A DNA stretch of 64,000 bases from Chamaecyparis obtusa (GCA_027943335.1 BSBK01008841.1:124001-188000), one strand, 5' to 3'. Counted from the stretch's first letter, positions 46,925-59,878 are shown. Program-made: numbers and translations. The notes: generated from the sequence alone by a model not told the origin.

Positions 46925-49788
46925 GACAGTTCCTAAAGACTCTAAAGAATTATGGATGCAAGTTTAAGGAACTTCTAAGGATGATAAAATTTCTATAATG
47001 CAAGGATTGGTGAGATGCTTGGATATGAATCAAAGATGGTGGAAGATTTGATGGAAGATGGTGACAGATTGGTAAAAAAGCTTGACGATGATGGAGGCTT
47101 CATGGGGTGCTCTAATTTGGATCAAGATTGGGTGGAGGATTGGTGGGATGCTAGTGGAAGATTACTAAGTGTCAATAATGAGCTGTTGTTTTTCCCGATG
47201 GAGGATCAGTGATAGGATTTGGTCAACCTAAGATAGACTAATGATCTTCGGTCAACTAGATTCTTATCAATACAAGCCAATCTCTTACTCGAGATGATGA
47301 GGCTATGCAAGGACAAGTTGGATTTCCTTTAGACAATGCTCTGTCAAAAAGGGGATGATATCTGATTTAGGATAAGGGATGGAAACAACTCAAAGGTTTT
47401 GAACACTAAGTGCTTATGGATTTGGATCTTTGGATTTTAGTGCAAAGGATGGTGGATTCTATTTTGGATGATGGATGTTGGATTTGGATCAAGGATTTGG
47501 GATCCTGATTGTGGATTGCTGATGAAAAGATGGTGAAGGATGATGAAACAATGTTCTTCCTAAAAGGATGATGTAGATGCAACTAGAATGGATGATCTAT
47601 GATGCTGCTAGGAAGATGATGATGAATGCAACTAAAGACTCTAGAATGCAACTAAGGATTTGATGATGATGCAAGGATGAAACTAGGATGAAGGACTGCC
47701 AAGATAGGATTTTGAGATCTAAAGGTAGAATGGGACATGCAATGGATCTAGCTAATCTTCTCTTTCAAGATTGACGTAGCGATTGTTCACTCGGAATCAG
47801 TAGGCAAACTATTTGACTCTTGCATTATAGCCAATATTATCAAGCTTTTCTTGATGCTTCTCTTCTGCTTGGGTTGCTTGGATAGAGGATTGATGGATTT
47901 TTAGGTTTCTCTCGACAACTTTCTTCTCTTGATAATCTTTGGATTTGGGCAACTTAGCTCTCGGATGTTTGGTCAAATTGGGCATAACTTGGGGAAAATT
48001 TTGATAATTTGGTTTGAGACAAAAGCTCTTTGGATATTTGATTCCAAGGGTTTCTCTACAAAATGTTCTGAGTATCTCGAACTGGTTTTGTTGATCAGTT
48101 TGATGTTTCCCAATGGCAAAGGATAGATAAACAAGACTTTTGGAAAAGCAATCTCCACAAGGGACAAAGCAACCTTGTGGGATACAAATAGGATAACTGA
48201 CTCTGATAAAGCTTTGAAAGTGTATGTTCCAAAAATGTTTTCATGAAGTTTTTTGACTATCAAGCACTTCAAATAGATCTACCTAATGAAGGTGAGTATC
48301 AAAATCACTTGCCCATAGCTTGGTACCCCCTAGAAGGGAATACAAATGGTCAGTAATCTTGAGGCGACCCGGTAAACCGCTTGGAATTGGTCCTTGCACA
48401 AGGATTTTGATACTTTCGGATGTAGATATGGTAGCCTCTATTTTATCAGGTTTTTAATAGTTCTGTGGAGTCTCCATACCCGGTTATGCTGACCGCCTAT
48501 GACTCACTTAAGAGCCTAGCCAACAACACTGGGGGAGGAATATTTACCATCCCTAGTCACTGTATTTGGTACGAATGCCCGTGGATTAGGAGATATAAGT
48601 GAGTACTTTTTGCCTTCACGTTATTTATATACCGGCCAGGGGGGATACCGGTTTGAGGTCGTTCTCTAGAGAGGAAGCACTTTTCTGCCCGGACAGGCCT
48701 CGCTAAAAGTAAAACAAGTGAACTTGTCTAAGTTCAAATGTTCTACATTGCTTACTTTAACAAGAATTTATAGAAAATGAAAGCTCCTAGATGCACATCA
48801 AGCAAGTTGTTCTTTTTCCCAAATTGATTAAGTGATGTTTGAATGAAAACTTTTGAAGACACAAGTGTTTAGATTTTGAGTTGTTCTTTCTCCCAAAAGT
48901 AAGCAATTTGAGTGATTGCAAGTTCTTTCTTTGATCATTCAAGATTGAGATTGGCATGTTGTTTTAAGAATTTTGAAGTGCTTTGTTTTGATCCTTTAAG
49001 GCATTCAAGATTTGGTTATGCGTTTGCTTGAACTAAAAAGGAAGGAATAGAGATTTTTTTCTTTTAATGCATTCAAGAGTGTGTTTGATTTTCAAAATGA
49101 CAATGACTCTTAGGACTTAGCTTCATTCAAGATTTGTTTTGACCTTTGCTTTGATTTTTTAGCTCCAAAAGACAAGTTCCTAATTTAGCTTTGATGCGTG
49201 AAATTTGAAAAAAAAGGCATTCAAGATTTTTGCAAAATGAAGTTAGTTTTCAATAAAAACAAAGTTTTTTAGGATTGATTTTAGGAAATTTTGCATGCAC
49301 TTTTAGGATTGATTTTGAATGTTTTTAGAAATGAGATGCAAATTTGAGGTTCTCCTTTTTTTTTTTTTTCAAGTACCCAAAACTTGAAATATTCCTAATT
49401 TTTGCATGAATGCATCTAAAACCTTGATGTTGCAAGGATGCAAATGTTTTGATTGATTTTTCTTGTTTGTTAGAACAAATTTTTCAAATTTTAGTCCTTC
49501 ACACATTCAAGAATGATTTGGGGGTTCATTTTAAGCACTAAAACAAGGTGTGTATGATTTTGCTCCCTTATGGATTTTTTGAGAAAAAATGGCCAAGATC
49601 CCACAAGAAGAAGAAGAAGAAGAAGTAGATAGAATAGAAGAAGAATAAAGACAAGAAGAGGAAGAAGAATTCAAAGTGCTCCGTCCACCTATAAGCTTGA
49701 AAAATCTGAAAACACTCCAAAATCCATCAGAATGTTTGCAAAGAACCTATGAAGTGGGTCCCACCGGGCATGCCAGAATGTGAGCAAG
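46925..49788 (-). other. Element C leader (5' untranslated region)
   Basis: About 2.9 kb with no convincing gene. It contains a GAA/AAG purine microsatellite at about 49606-49675 (plus strand) and a more GC-rich block at 48360-48700. Possible primer site: minus strand from 49777 reads TGGCATGCCCGGTGGGACC, similar to the TGGCGCCCACCGTGGGGCC-type sites of plant Gypsy elements. Confidence 0.6.
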
Positions 49789-49920
49789 GCTATCTGTATC
49801 TGTTTTGAAAGGCTCAAATCAGTCAAACGTTAAGTTCTAATCTAACATGAAATCAATCCAAAACAAGAACATCTAAGCTAAGCCACCTCAGATTGAGCTA
49901 AAACAGATGCACCCAAGCAC

Positions 49921-51091
49921 TGTTTGATTTGCTCTTGCTTAAGGGATGTGGGTGTGCTCTCTAAGCACTTGGAACATATTCCTAATGCTTATTAGGATGG
50001 ATTGAGATCCATAAAAAACCCCATAAATGGCACAAAACAGGTATAGAACACCTGATTTGCCCCTAAGGCCTCAAGGATCCAAATGATGCTAAAATGGAGA
50101 TTAAGCTACATGATGTTTATGCTAAGATTGTTATTAACCAAATAGAGATGTGATGATGATGATGATATGTTATGCAAAACAATGAAATAAACTATGTTAA
50201 TCCATTATTTCTATATTAAGATGAGCTAAAAATGCTTGAAAATAAGCTAAATTAGGATGATTATGCTAAAGCTAGAAGGAAAAGAGCATGATAATAATGC
50301 ATGAGATATGAAAGAATAAGATAATAAATTGCTCTTGGAAGAGGGAGTATTTATAGGATTTCCTAAGGGCTTGGGTTAGGAGGATAGGTTAGGGTTTGGG
50401 ATAAGGTTAGGGTTTGAGTCAAGGGGATAAGGATGAAGACTTTCTAGAAGAGTCTAGGCTTTTCTAGGGATAAATATGGATTTTAGAAGATAAATAAAGG
50501 TTTAGTTATCTCAAAAGCTTTAATGAGTTTGAGGCTCATTAGAGGAAGGGTTTGACTAGGAGTCAAAGGAGACTTAGATTAGCTTAGGGAAAGTAGGTAA
50601 TTTCCCCTAAATAGATTTAGGGAAGGATTAGGAAAGTTCTAGAAGAGTCTAGAGTTTTCCTAGGGTAAATTAGGAATTGAGGATGAATATTTAATCTTTA
50701 TTAAATATTCTTGAGTTGGGATTAGGGTTAGGAAATGATGGGATTAGCCTTTAATCGAAATTAAAGGACTAGAAGATTTTGGAAGAGGTTAGTGGTTTTT
50801 AGGAATTTGGCAAGGTTTTGGGCAAAAAATAAATAAATTATTTATTTTGGGATTTTTGGTCAATTTATTAATTAAATAATTAATAAATAGGGTTGTGATG
50901 TTTAAATAAGATTTAAACATTTTTGGGAGGGATTCCTTAATTAAATATTTTTAATTAAGGTAAAGGGATTTGATGGCATAAAAATTAATTAATTAATTAA
51001 ATAAATAATTAATTAACAAATGATGATGTCATCAGGGGTTTTTCAGAAAATAAAAATATTTTATTTTCTAAAGGATTTTTAGGTGTCTACA
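49921..51091 (-). repeat. 5' LTR of element C
   Basis: The 1171-bp copy aligns with 36332-37479; the difference in length comes from small indels (for example an extra GATGAT near 50160 and an insert near 50815). If the primer-like site at 49757-49777 is real, the LTR would extend to about 49781 and the 3' LTR at 36332 would be truncated by 130 bp. Confidence 0.85.
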
Positions 51092-51510
51092 GCAAGAACA
51101 GAAAATTGGCTTCTTATTATCTCCACAAATGTGGAATTACAAACTTTCAGTATTACAATATGCAAAGCCACATGGGCATTCCATTACAATATTCTGTAGG
51201 ACAAAGCCTCAAATCAATACCCAGATCTACTACCTAGAACTGCCCTAGACCACACTACGGGCCTTCTTTATATAGGCATTTTCCACTGCCCGAGAAGGTT
51301 CTAGAAATTTAGCCCTTAGGGCCGACCAAACTTAGAATTATTTTATTTTTCAGTTTATTACATCAAAGTCGGCTCAAAATAACTTTTGAAACTCGAACAA
51401 AAATTTTGAAGGAAAATTATTTTCTACCATTTCAGGTGACTCGACTTCCGGAGACGATAAGTCATCACCAGTTAACCCGATGGACTATTATAACCCCAAT
51501 TCAGAAAGGC
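51092..51510 (-). repeat. Truncated 5' LTR of Gypsy B
   Basis: GCAAGAACAGAAAATTGGCT onward matches 10903-11312 of the A/B-family LTR at high identity and ends abruptly after CAGAAAGGC at 51510. It is the LTR interrupted by element C on its left; the outer half is lost on the right. Confidence 0.9.
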
Positions 51511-51841
51511 GCTGACTCCAAGCACTCAATATACATAAGTTTCTATTATGTTTTGTATGGTAATTATGAGGCCAACTGGAAGGCTAATTTTGTATAAGTA
51601 TACATTAGTTTTGTGAAAGAAAAGTATGGAATGTTTTTTATGATGGAGTAAGTCTAGAAATGTAAGAGAAGAGATCAAATGCGAGATCTGAAAAAAGGCT
51701 AAGATATAATTGGAACTATCTAAGCAATATAAGCACTTTTCTTTTCTACATTACTTTGGATTGTCTATAATTGTTTCAAGTTAAAATAAAAGTTTTGTGA
51801 CACTGATTCACCCCCCCTCTTAGTATTACTTAATCCTAACA
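51511..51841 (+). repeat. Fragment of a Copia-like LTR 3' end
   Basis: Ends with CTGATTCACCCCCCCTCTTA and CCTAACA at 51841, the terminal signature of the Copia-1 and family E LTRs. No primer site follows, so it is a solo-LTR or truncation remnant. Confidence 0.65.
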
Positions 51842-53619
51842 CTCTTTCAAGTTCTTTTTATATCCACCTACTATTTTTAGTAAGTCACTTCAATGTTTGG
51901 ATCGACTATTTACAATAATTCATTTGGTTAATTATAGGGTTCAACAGTTATATCCAGATAGTTGGCAACATTAGTTGTTGGTTTGAAATGTATCATTTAA
52001 TGGAGTTTTATTATTTAATTTAATTAATTTAAGCCTAATCTAGTATTGACTTGAATATAATTAATTAAATATAATATCTTTATGATTAAAGGGGATATAG
52101 TGTGTCAACTATGCATTTAATATATTAATACCATAAGGTATTAAATTATTTTTCCAAATGAGCTGTTGACATATGGAGGTATAAGGATATTATAGTTACT
52201 ATATTAATGAAGATATTATATGACAAATCACTTTAATATTTCCCATATGTAAGTTAAATATTAAAATGTTAAAACTGGAAAATTTAAATAGGGTTTCCAA
52301 AAACTTTGCGAGAGGATTATGAAAGGAGATTTAAGGAAGTCATTTCATATTTTTGGTTTATTTTATTTTTCTCTCTAAGAAATTTGGGAGCTTGGCTTTC
52401 AATGTAGAAAATTTGAGGTCAAAAATCTTGGATTTTTACAATGGTTTGGATAGAGACCAAATCTATCTTTGGTGTGGCTTGAGATTGCTAGAGTTTTTGA
52501 CTAGAAATATCTTAGATAGTTTTCATATTTTAAGAGATTTGCTAAATGCTTAGCTAGTGTTTGAAGTTTAGCTTTATAAACCAAAATTTGAGGGGTCATA
52601 TTTTGCCTATACTAGTCAACTGCTTCATATTTACTCACCATTTGAGGAAGTCATGATTTCCACTTGATATTAGTCTTCTATTTTTGGATCTGGGTATGTT
52701 TGTAATTAGTATGATTAATAATAAGCCTCATATTTGAAGGAACTATTTCACTATTTTAGTTATATCAAACCTATATCAGATTTGATATCATTGGATTTTT
52801 TTTATTTATTTAAGGAGATTATAAATTTATGGCGTGTCCCTTCATAATTTATTTCTGATATTATTGTTTATAATTTATATATGGTTATCTATGACATGGC
52901 ATTGAAAACAAATATCAAACACAATCCCAAAACACAAAAATAAGAACCTAGAACTTGCATCCAAAGTCTTTGACAAAATATCAAATATCCAAAACTAAAT
53001 AAAGGTAGAAGAATTAGCAAGATTTATTATAGTAGTATAAAATCCTAGATATTTTGAATCTATTGGGTAAAATCAATTGGAAACACTAAATTTGGATTGG
53101 TTTTCAGTTTGGACAACAAGACAAATCATTTTTCAAAAAATGTCTAGCAATAAACTAATTTGAAAAAACCTTGAACAAACACAACAAAAGATCAATCATG
53201 AATTGTAACATTTAGATTATGCACATCCAAGGAAATTTGGGTACTCTAAGCTTTCATATTCATATTCAAGTAAGAGAACTCTAGAATGGGAAAAAGAGGA
53301 TGCAATTATGATCAACTACCATCAGTATTGTTGCCTTCCTAAGAAGATTCATGGCCTCCTTTCCTTCACACAATTTATGGGTCCACCAAAAGAGGAAGAT
53401 GATTTTGTATCTTGACGTAGGAAAATCTTGGATTGATTGAAATCTTGCATCAACCAAAAAAGTTATTATTTTTTCTTTATGTTCCTATTCCCTGATTAAC
53501 AGTTTCATTCACCGATTATTCATCTTGAGGAGATTTTGGTTGCGGTCATGGAATCATGTTCTGAACTCTCTGTAGTTCTCATCTTTCTAATCAGATCTCT
53601 TTTGGTTTAGTATTGTTCA
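51842..53619. other. Intergenic AT-rich stretch without recognisable features
   Basis: I find no gene, LTR boundary or RNA in this 1.8-kb stretch. The frame at 52353-52553 looks random. Confidence 0.4.
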
Positions 53620-55250
53620 AGTTATCTTCTTTGTGGTTCATGTTTTATTCTTGGTGATCATTTTCATAGATCTTGTATTCATGTGTTTCTTATGTTGAGA
53701 TTATTTTTTATTGTTAAGGACCTATCTAGGAGTCATTTCTTATTATTGCATCTTTTTTGGATTGAGAAGATTCATGTGAGGATTTTTTTGGTTTCTTTAG
53801 GTACCGTGTTGCTTTCTTCCTAGGCTAACCTAATGATTGCATGTATGATCATTTCTCATTGATTATTGGCATGCACGATCTTGGTACATGATTATTGGAT
53901 CTTGTGTGGACCTAGATCTATGGTTGCACCTTCTCATATTCTTCTTGGTGAATTTTTATTTTTTTTGGGCTGATCCTTATTCTTCATACATTTCCTTGGA
54001 GATGTAACTCTTGGTTGACCCTTTTTGTACCGAGAGGGTATATATATTGAAATGGTTGTAGTTAGGAAAATGGGGATCTTAGAGATTAATGTTTTTTAGA
54101 TTGCCAAGTTCTATCCTTCAAGATTTGATTCATTTCATATATGGCCCTAACTAGGAGGTCCTTACATTCTGGCATATATGTTGTAATTACTAAATCAATC
54201 ATTTATCTGGCATTCTTTGACTCTAAATTTTGTGTTACAATTCTACATGTGATTTTTTGGGAAGTTGGACATCCCATCTTAGGGTACTCCTCCTTTTGTG
54301 CTACATTAGGGGTCAATTTGACATGATGGGATGCCCAACTTCCTAGAAAATCACATAAGGAATAATAAAAAAAAATTTAGAGAGAGAGAATACCAAATCA
54401 ATTATTTATTCAATAATTACAACATACATGTCAAGATGTAAGGCATTCCCGGTTAGGGAAATATACAAATTAATCAATCTTGAAGCTTAGTATTTCATAA
54501 TATATCCACTGGTAATCTTTAAGATACCCCCCATTCCTATCTACAACTATTTAAACTGATGTAGAGTACCCAAGATGGCATGTCGAACTTCCCAACAAAT
54601 AACATGTGGAATAGTAAAAAAAATTAGAGAGAGAAAATGTATGATCAATGATTTATTCTATAATTCTAACATACATATTGGACTAGAAGGCCTTCCTGGC
54701 TATCACCATATAAAAAATGAGTCAAATATTGAAGGCTAGAACTTCATAATATAACAACCATTAATCTCTAAGATCCCCCTTTCCTAAAAACAACCATTTT
54801 AATATGTATACCCGCTTGGTACAACGAGAGTTAGCCAAGAGTTAAATATCCAAAGAAATGTTTACAAATAGGACCGGGTGCAAAGAAAACTTAAAAACCA
54901 CCATGAAGAACATGAGAAGGTGCAACCAAAGAGCTAGGTCAAAATAAGATCCAACAGTCATGAACCAAGATTGCACACCAATCATAAGGTCATCTGAGGT
55001 AGAAAGGAATACACTACTTGAAGCAACCAAAAGAATTATCACATGAAGCTCCTTGATCCACACATGATGTGATCACAAAAAATAATTTGCAGATAGGTCC
55101 TCAATAAGAAATGACTAATCATATTATGTATTCATCCATTTCTTATATTGTGATAGTCATTGATGATCAAAACATAAGAAATAGATGAATACATAATCTA
55201 AGAAAAAGATCACCACAAACAAAAAACTAGGAATATAACATGAATATATT
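53620..55250. repeat. Inverted repeat with partly duplicated right arm
   Basis: The left arm (about 53620-54275) and the right arm (54326-55250) are reverse complements of each other at moderate identity around a 50-bp centre. Anchors: ATGTGATTTTTTGGGAAG (54247) versus CTTCCTAGAAAATCACAT (54340), and GCACCTTCTCATATTC (53925) versus GAACATGAGAAGGTGC (54906). The right arm holds an extra direct copy of its inner 250 bp (54326-54570 and 54573-54800, both starting with GATGGSATG text). It probably derives from two opposite copies of a repeat's 3' end; I do not recognise the family. Confidence 0.75.
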
Positions 55251-55289
55251 ATATCTAACCCATCTAAAGGTGAGTCTAGCATATTTTTT

Positions 55290-56275
55290 CTTGATTTGAT
55301 CCTCGATAGCTCAATAGTGACTATGGAGATGATTCTTGTTGGAAAATTTGCATGTCTTTGACCAAATATTCATGTGTTTCGAAAGTATGGCATTCATAGA
55401 TGGTACTTGAAAGGTCAGGTAGACATAGAAACAATAGCTAAAGGGGCTTTATCCTTTTCATTCACTAATATGAAGGATATGATGAAAGCTTTGTGCATGG
55501 GCCACTAGATGCTAGATAGATCATCCTCAACTTTATGCAAATAGAATACTAATCTTGATTTGAAAGAATCTTTTATGGAATCTTCTCAAGTGTGGGTGAA
55601 ACTCCCAAGACTACAATTGGAATTTTGGAACAAATGGGTGTTTAAGGTTATTGCGAGCATAATGGGAGAACTGTCAGATATAGATTCAGCCATTGCTTCT
55701 AAAACTAGGTTCTTTTTTTCTATATTGTGCATTAATATTAGTGATTCCTTTGATCTTCCCCTTCCTATAGATATAAGATCAGGGTTAGGGAAATGACATT
55801 AATAAATATAATAACTCTAGCCATTGGGCAAGAAACTTTCCTATGAAGAAAGGAAAAGAGACAGAGTCTCATAACAGTAAATAAAATAGAAAGGGGTGGT
55901 GAGTTAAGAACCATTTAGATTCTAAGGAAAATAATGACAATAATGAAGAGAAGGAAACCAAGGATGGGCTAGGTTCTTGTAATGGTGAGAAAAATCTTGA
56001 GGTGATTACTCATCTTTTTCCACTAGATGATAACTCTCAGGACCATCTTCAAAAGTTGGATTCTAGGATGAATTAGATTGACCTTTTAGAGGAAACTTGT
56101 AATTTATCTTTACCCCCTATGATCAGGGGAGATAGGATAGTGGTATTGAAAGGAATTGAAGTACTCCAAAAGATAGTAACAAGGACTACTTGTATTCCTT
56201 AAGTGGAAAGTAGTGAACCATCTATTTTAGATATTTTTAAAGTGGAAAATATTCACTTTTTGCAGAATTTTGGGA
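55290..56275 (+). pseudogene. LINE ORF1 relic (DUF4283 domain)
   Basis: The broken frame reads RKYGIHRWYLKGQVDIETIA, then KGALSFSFTNMKDMMKALCM and, in the open part 55560-55796, SSQVWVKLPRLQLEFWNKWV and FKVIASIMGELSDID. This is the DUF4283 domain with the [VW]WVRLPGLPLEFW motif of plant LINE ORF1 proteins, an RNA-binding chaperone of the retrotransposon. A degraded CCHC-like segment (NSSHWARNFPMKKGKE, near 55810-55860) and an acidic tail follow. No RT/endonuclease ORF2 lies downstream, so it is truncated. Confidence 0.75.
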
Positions 56276-56952
56276 ATTAACACTGTGAAAATAGGTGAAT
56301 CATGCTCAATACGTAGTGGCCAAAATCGCCCAATTTTAACATGGTAATAGGTCAATAATCTTTCGAATCAGCATTAAGATTTTTTTATTTGACATGGTTT
56401 ATTGGTATATTCACCTTTAACCAGTCTGATGTGATTCTTGTAATGGCCTTTTAATTCACCAATTTTTATTAATTCTAAAGTTAATGAGTTAGACCAGTTT
56501 GCCCAAGAAAATTTACATTTCTTGGTGGATGATCATTATATTCATCGGGATTGTTATATTAACCAAGACATATTTTTCCAACTGTCATTGAACAGGTCAA
56601 CACATTTTTCACCACACTTAAATCAAGATGTTAATGTATTTTGAAAAGCCCATGAATTCATAAATAATAGAAATTGGAATCATGGATTGATATAAATTCA
56701 AATCAGTTAACCAAAGTTTTGAAAACTTGAACACAATTTTAGATTTTGTTACAGTCTTTTTGTGTCCCATTACAAAATTTTGGAGTGCAAGCTTTATAAA
56801 TTAAAATCTAGCAATAGTAAATAAAGGATTCAACATTTCAAAGAAAGCATAAAGGACCAAGGTAACAAATTATTTGTTCAGACTTCACAGTATTGCTATA
56901 AATTTTATTTCCTATAATCTCAATGACTAGTGAGTAGTGAGAAGTCAAGATG
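56276..56952. other. Stretch without recognisable features
   Basis: About 680 bp between the LINE relic and the hAT-like gene. I see nothing I can name. It may contain the 5' terminal region of the hAT element but no inverted repeat was identified. Confidence 0.35.
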
Positions 56953-59716
56953 TCAGACAATGGTGACTATCCTGAGTATCCTCATAGTAGTGAAGAGATT
57001 GAGATGGCAGGGGAGGTTGAAACTCATACTTCTCACTTTGGTGATAGAAATAAAGGGATTTCCATGTTAGACATGGAAAAGATTGATACTCCTCAGGGAA
57101 GTGAAGGGATTGAAAATGAAAGGCCAAGCCTAGAGTTTGACAAGCCTCAGAGTCCTTAGGGAATTGAAGGGATTGGAAGGGTAGACAAGGGTAAGACTCC
57201 TCAGGAAAGTGATGGGATTTAGAGGCCATCAAAATGCCCAAAACTTATAGATACTACCATAAATGATTTCTTTAGAATTGGCAACATTTTTTCTCCATCA
57301 ACTTATGCAATTGCAAGTGCAAAATCCATTTACAGTACCTCACCAATACCACCACCACAAGGGGTTGTTATTGAGTTAAATCAAATTCCTTCAATGAGGA
57401 TAACATTGTTGGAACATTAGAAGATGATATAAGGGATATGCAGAACCAATTGGATGAAAATACTATCAATGAAGATAATATTGATGTGATGCAGGAGAAT
57501 CCTGGGTGTAAGAGCAATCTTGCATCACCCAAAAAAATATTTCTATTTTTATATTCAATAAAGGCTATTTTGTGCAGAGCTGCTATTTATGGAAAGTTAC
57601 TATTTTTGGTAATTTTTGTATGTGCTTAGAATGATCTGATTTCTTTCTTGGAGGCTCATTTTGGTCATATAAGTCTGCCAGTAAAGTTTCATTGCCAGAT
57701 CAAGTGTATATTGGAAGATATTGAAGATTTTCGGTATTGGCAGCAGGGTACAGAAACTTTGAACTCAGTTTTGAATGCTTTAGAGGCCCTGGATGAGGTC
57801 AAAAATTTGGGTGACGAGCGCTTGCACCGGTCAAGTCTGTAGAGCGCTTCGTGGTGTTTCTGAAATGGGGTTATAATAGCCGATCAGGTCAACTGGTGAT
57901 GACTTATGGTCTTCGGAAGTTGGGTCACCTGAATTGGCGGAAAATAATTTTCTTCAAAATTTCTGTTCGGGTTTCAAAGGTTATCTTGAGCTGACTATGA
58001 TGTAATAAAATGTAAAATAAAATAATTCTAAGTTTGGTCGGCCTTATTGGCTAAAATTCTGGAACCTTCCCAGGCGGTGGAAAATTGCATATATAAGGAA
58101 GGCTGTATTTTTGTCTTAGGCAGTTCAGAATAGTTCTGGGTAGTAGACCTGGGCAATAATTCGAGTCTTTTTCCTACAGAATATTGTAAGGGAATGCCCA
58201 TGTGGCTTTGCATATTGTAATTCTGAAAGTTTGTAATTCCACATTTGTGGAGATAATAAGAAGCCAATTTTTTGTTCTTGCATATTGTTGTAGTTTCTCT
58301 GTTTCTGTTATGTGTTTGTGGTATTAAGGGGAGCACCCTTCATCATGATGTCGGTAGGAAGAATAGAAAAAGGAAAGTAAAAATAGGGTGAGAGTGGGAA
58401 ATGACAAGAAATTTTAAGGTTCATTGGGTAGAAAAGTATTGGTTCATTGAACCAGTCCAAAATAATGATGAACAAACAAAAAAATGTAGGTGTAGGATTT
58501 GTACTGGTAAAACTAAAAAAGAGAAGAAGTTGCAGCTAAAGCTTGACACTATTGAATAATATATTGGTAAGGTTAATGAAAAATAGACCATAGATAGACA
58601 AGAAATATCAGTAGTGAGATGGAAATGAAAGGAAGAATGTCTTCATGTTAAGTATGCCAGAGAATATGAAGAGAATAACAAGACAATGGCAATAATTGAT
58701 AGTAGCGGAATTCCAATCAAGGTTGGGTTTAAACATGTAGCCAATGAAGAAAACCTAGAAAAGATCATCCATAAGAATGTTGCTTTTCATATTCTATCTA
58801 GAGGGCACCCTATGAGAGTCTTCTTAGAATATGGTAATTTATTATCCTTTTTTATAGTTCCTCACTATCCTATGACACATTGGTCAACAAATGCTGGATG
58901 GGAAATGACAAACTATCTTTTTAAGCTGGAAAATAAAATTTATAGGAGAAAGTGAAAAAATCTACATTCATTTCAATATCCATAAATGAAGTCACTATAG
59001 TAGAAAATGTCCTCCAAGCTCATCTACTATTTGTTCAAAAAGTAAGGGCCAATTCAAAAATAGAAAACTTATATTTTGAAGTCAAGAAAGCTTTGAATGA
59101 AGTTGCTGGTATGGATGATTTGATAATTGGAAATAAGTTAGTGTGTGTTGAGGTTGATGGAGCTACATTAATGCAAGGCCAAATAAATGGTCTTTGTGCA
59201 AGATTACAAACTAGTATTGCACCTGACATGCTTGGAATACATTTCATGGCCCATTGAATGAATTTAGCATATAAAATTGTAAGTGATTTTCCTATAGTGT
59301 CAAAATTTGAAGATCTAGTGTGTGAGCTATACTCTTAATTTTGTAGAAATCTAAAACATTTTGCAAAATTTAAGTTTTTTTTAGAGGGACTAACACCAGG
59401 AAACAAGATTCTCAAGAATGTTGAGATGAGATGAATCTCCTTGCACGAACTAGTAGAACAAGTTCTAATAGAATATCAATCTTTGATCAGACTAATATAT
59501 GAGCAACACCTCGTAGTAGATAAATATCCTAATCTGTTAACTTTAGCCACTCTTCTACCCATTCTAGATTTAATGAACAAACTTGTTAATAAATTTCAAG
59601 ATAGAACTATGTATATCCATGAGTATAGAAGCTTACGTAGAATAACATGCATTGCCCTAGATGCTTTGTATTCAGTTATGACAACACTTCAAAGAAGAAA
59701 TTTTCTTAAGTGGTAG
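56953..59716 (+). pseudogene. hAT-like transposase (BED-type zinc finger, DUF4371-type), interrupted by a solo LTR
   Basis: The protein begins near 56950 (MSDNGDYPEYPHSSEEIEM) with an acidic N-terminal part, is broken by stops and a frameshift before 57420, then reads to the solo LTR. After the LTR it continues in the same frame. The zinc-finger region reads FKVHWVEKYWFIEPV ... KCRCRICTGKTKKE. Frame 58952-59257 has FISISINEVTIVENVL (first catalytic Asp motif appears as NEV), QINGLCARLQTSI, MLGIHFMAH; later VSKFEDLVCELYS. Frame 59441-59716 ends the catalytic domain (LATLLPILDLMNKLV). This series is that of DUF4371/hAT-related transposases common in early land plants and conifers. At least six stops. 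Ends near 59716. Confidence 0.75.
57487..58345 (+). repeat. Solo LTR of the Gypsy A/B family
   Basis: The 859-bp sequence TGATGCAGGAGAATCC...CCTTCATCA is the reverse complement counterpart of 10837-11688. It has no internal region attached. TGATG occurs on both sides (57482-57486 and 58346-58350), a perfect 5-bp target duplication. It arose by recombination between two LTRs of a full insertion in the hAT-like gene. Confidence 0.95.
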
Positions 59717-59878
59717 ATAATTACAAATGTGAATCATTCTGTGTGTGTGAAAATTGTACCTAATCTGTAGACACAACACTTCAGTAAAACATTAGAGGTT
59801 AGCTATAATCAAAATCATGCAAAATTGAAATCTAATTTAACCAAGTGATTTACTGCCTTCTAGTAGGTGCGAGATTAA

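Larger units (their letters stand above)
36332..51091 (-). mobile_element. Tat-type Ty3/Gypsy retrotransposon C, 14.76 kb, nested in Gypsy B
   Basis: Two LTRs of about 1.15 kb flank a long internal region read on the minus strand: 2.9-kb leader, gag with a repetitive N-terminal part, protease, RT, RNase H, a second (archaeal-type) RNase H, integrase, and a 1.5-kb 3' non-coding part with a polypurine tract. The dual RNase H and large size point to the Tat/Ogre-like branch of non-chromodomain Gypsy elements. Multiple stops in every gene make it inactive. Roughly 5% of LTR positions differ by eye between the two LTRs. It separates the leader of Gypsy B (36331) from its 5' LTR (51092). Confidence 0.93.

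Noticed and set aside
48360..48700. GC-richer part of the element C leader as a possible RNA gene
   Set aside because: No rRNA or tRNA signature and no cloverleaf found by eye.
57648..57842. Plus-strand 64-codon frame
   Set aside because: It lies inside the solo LTR and has diverged text in the other LTR copies.
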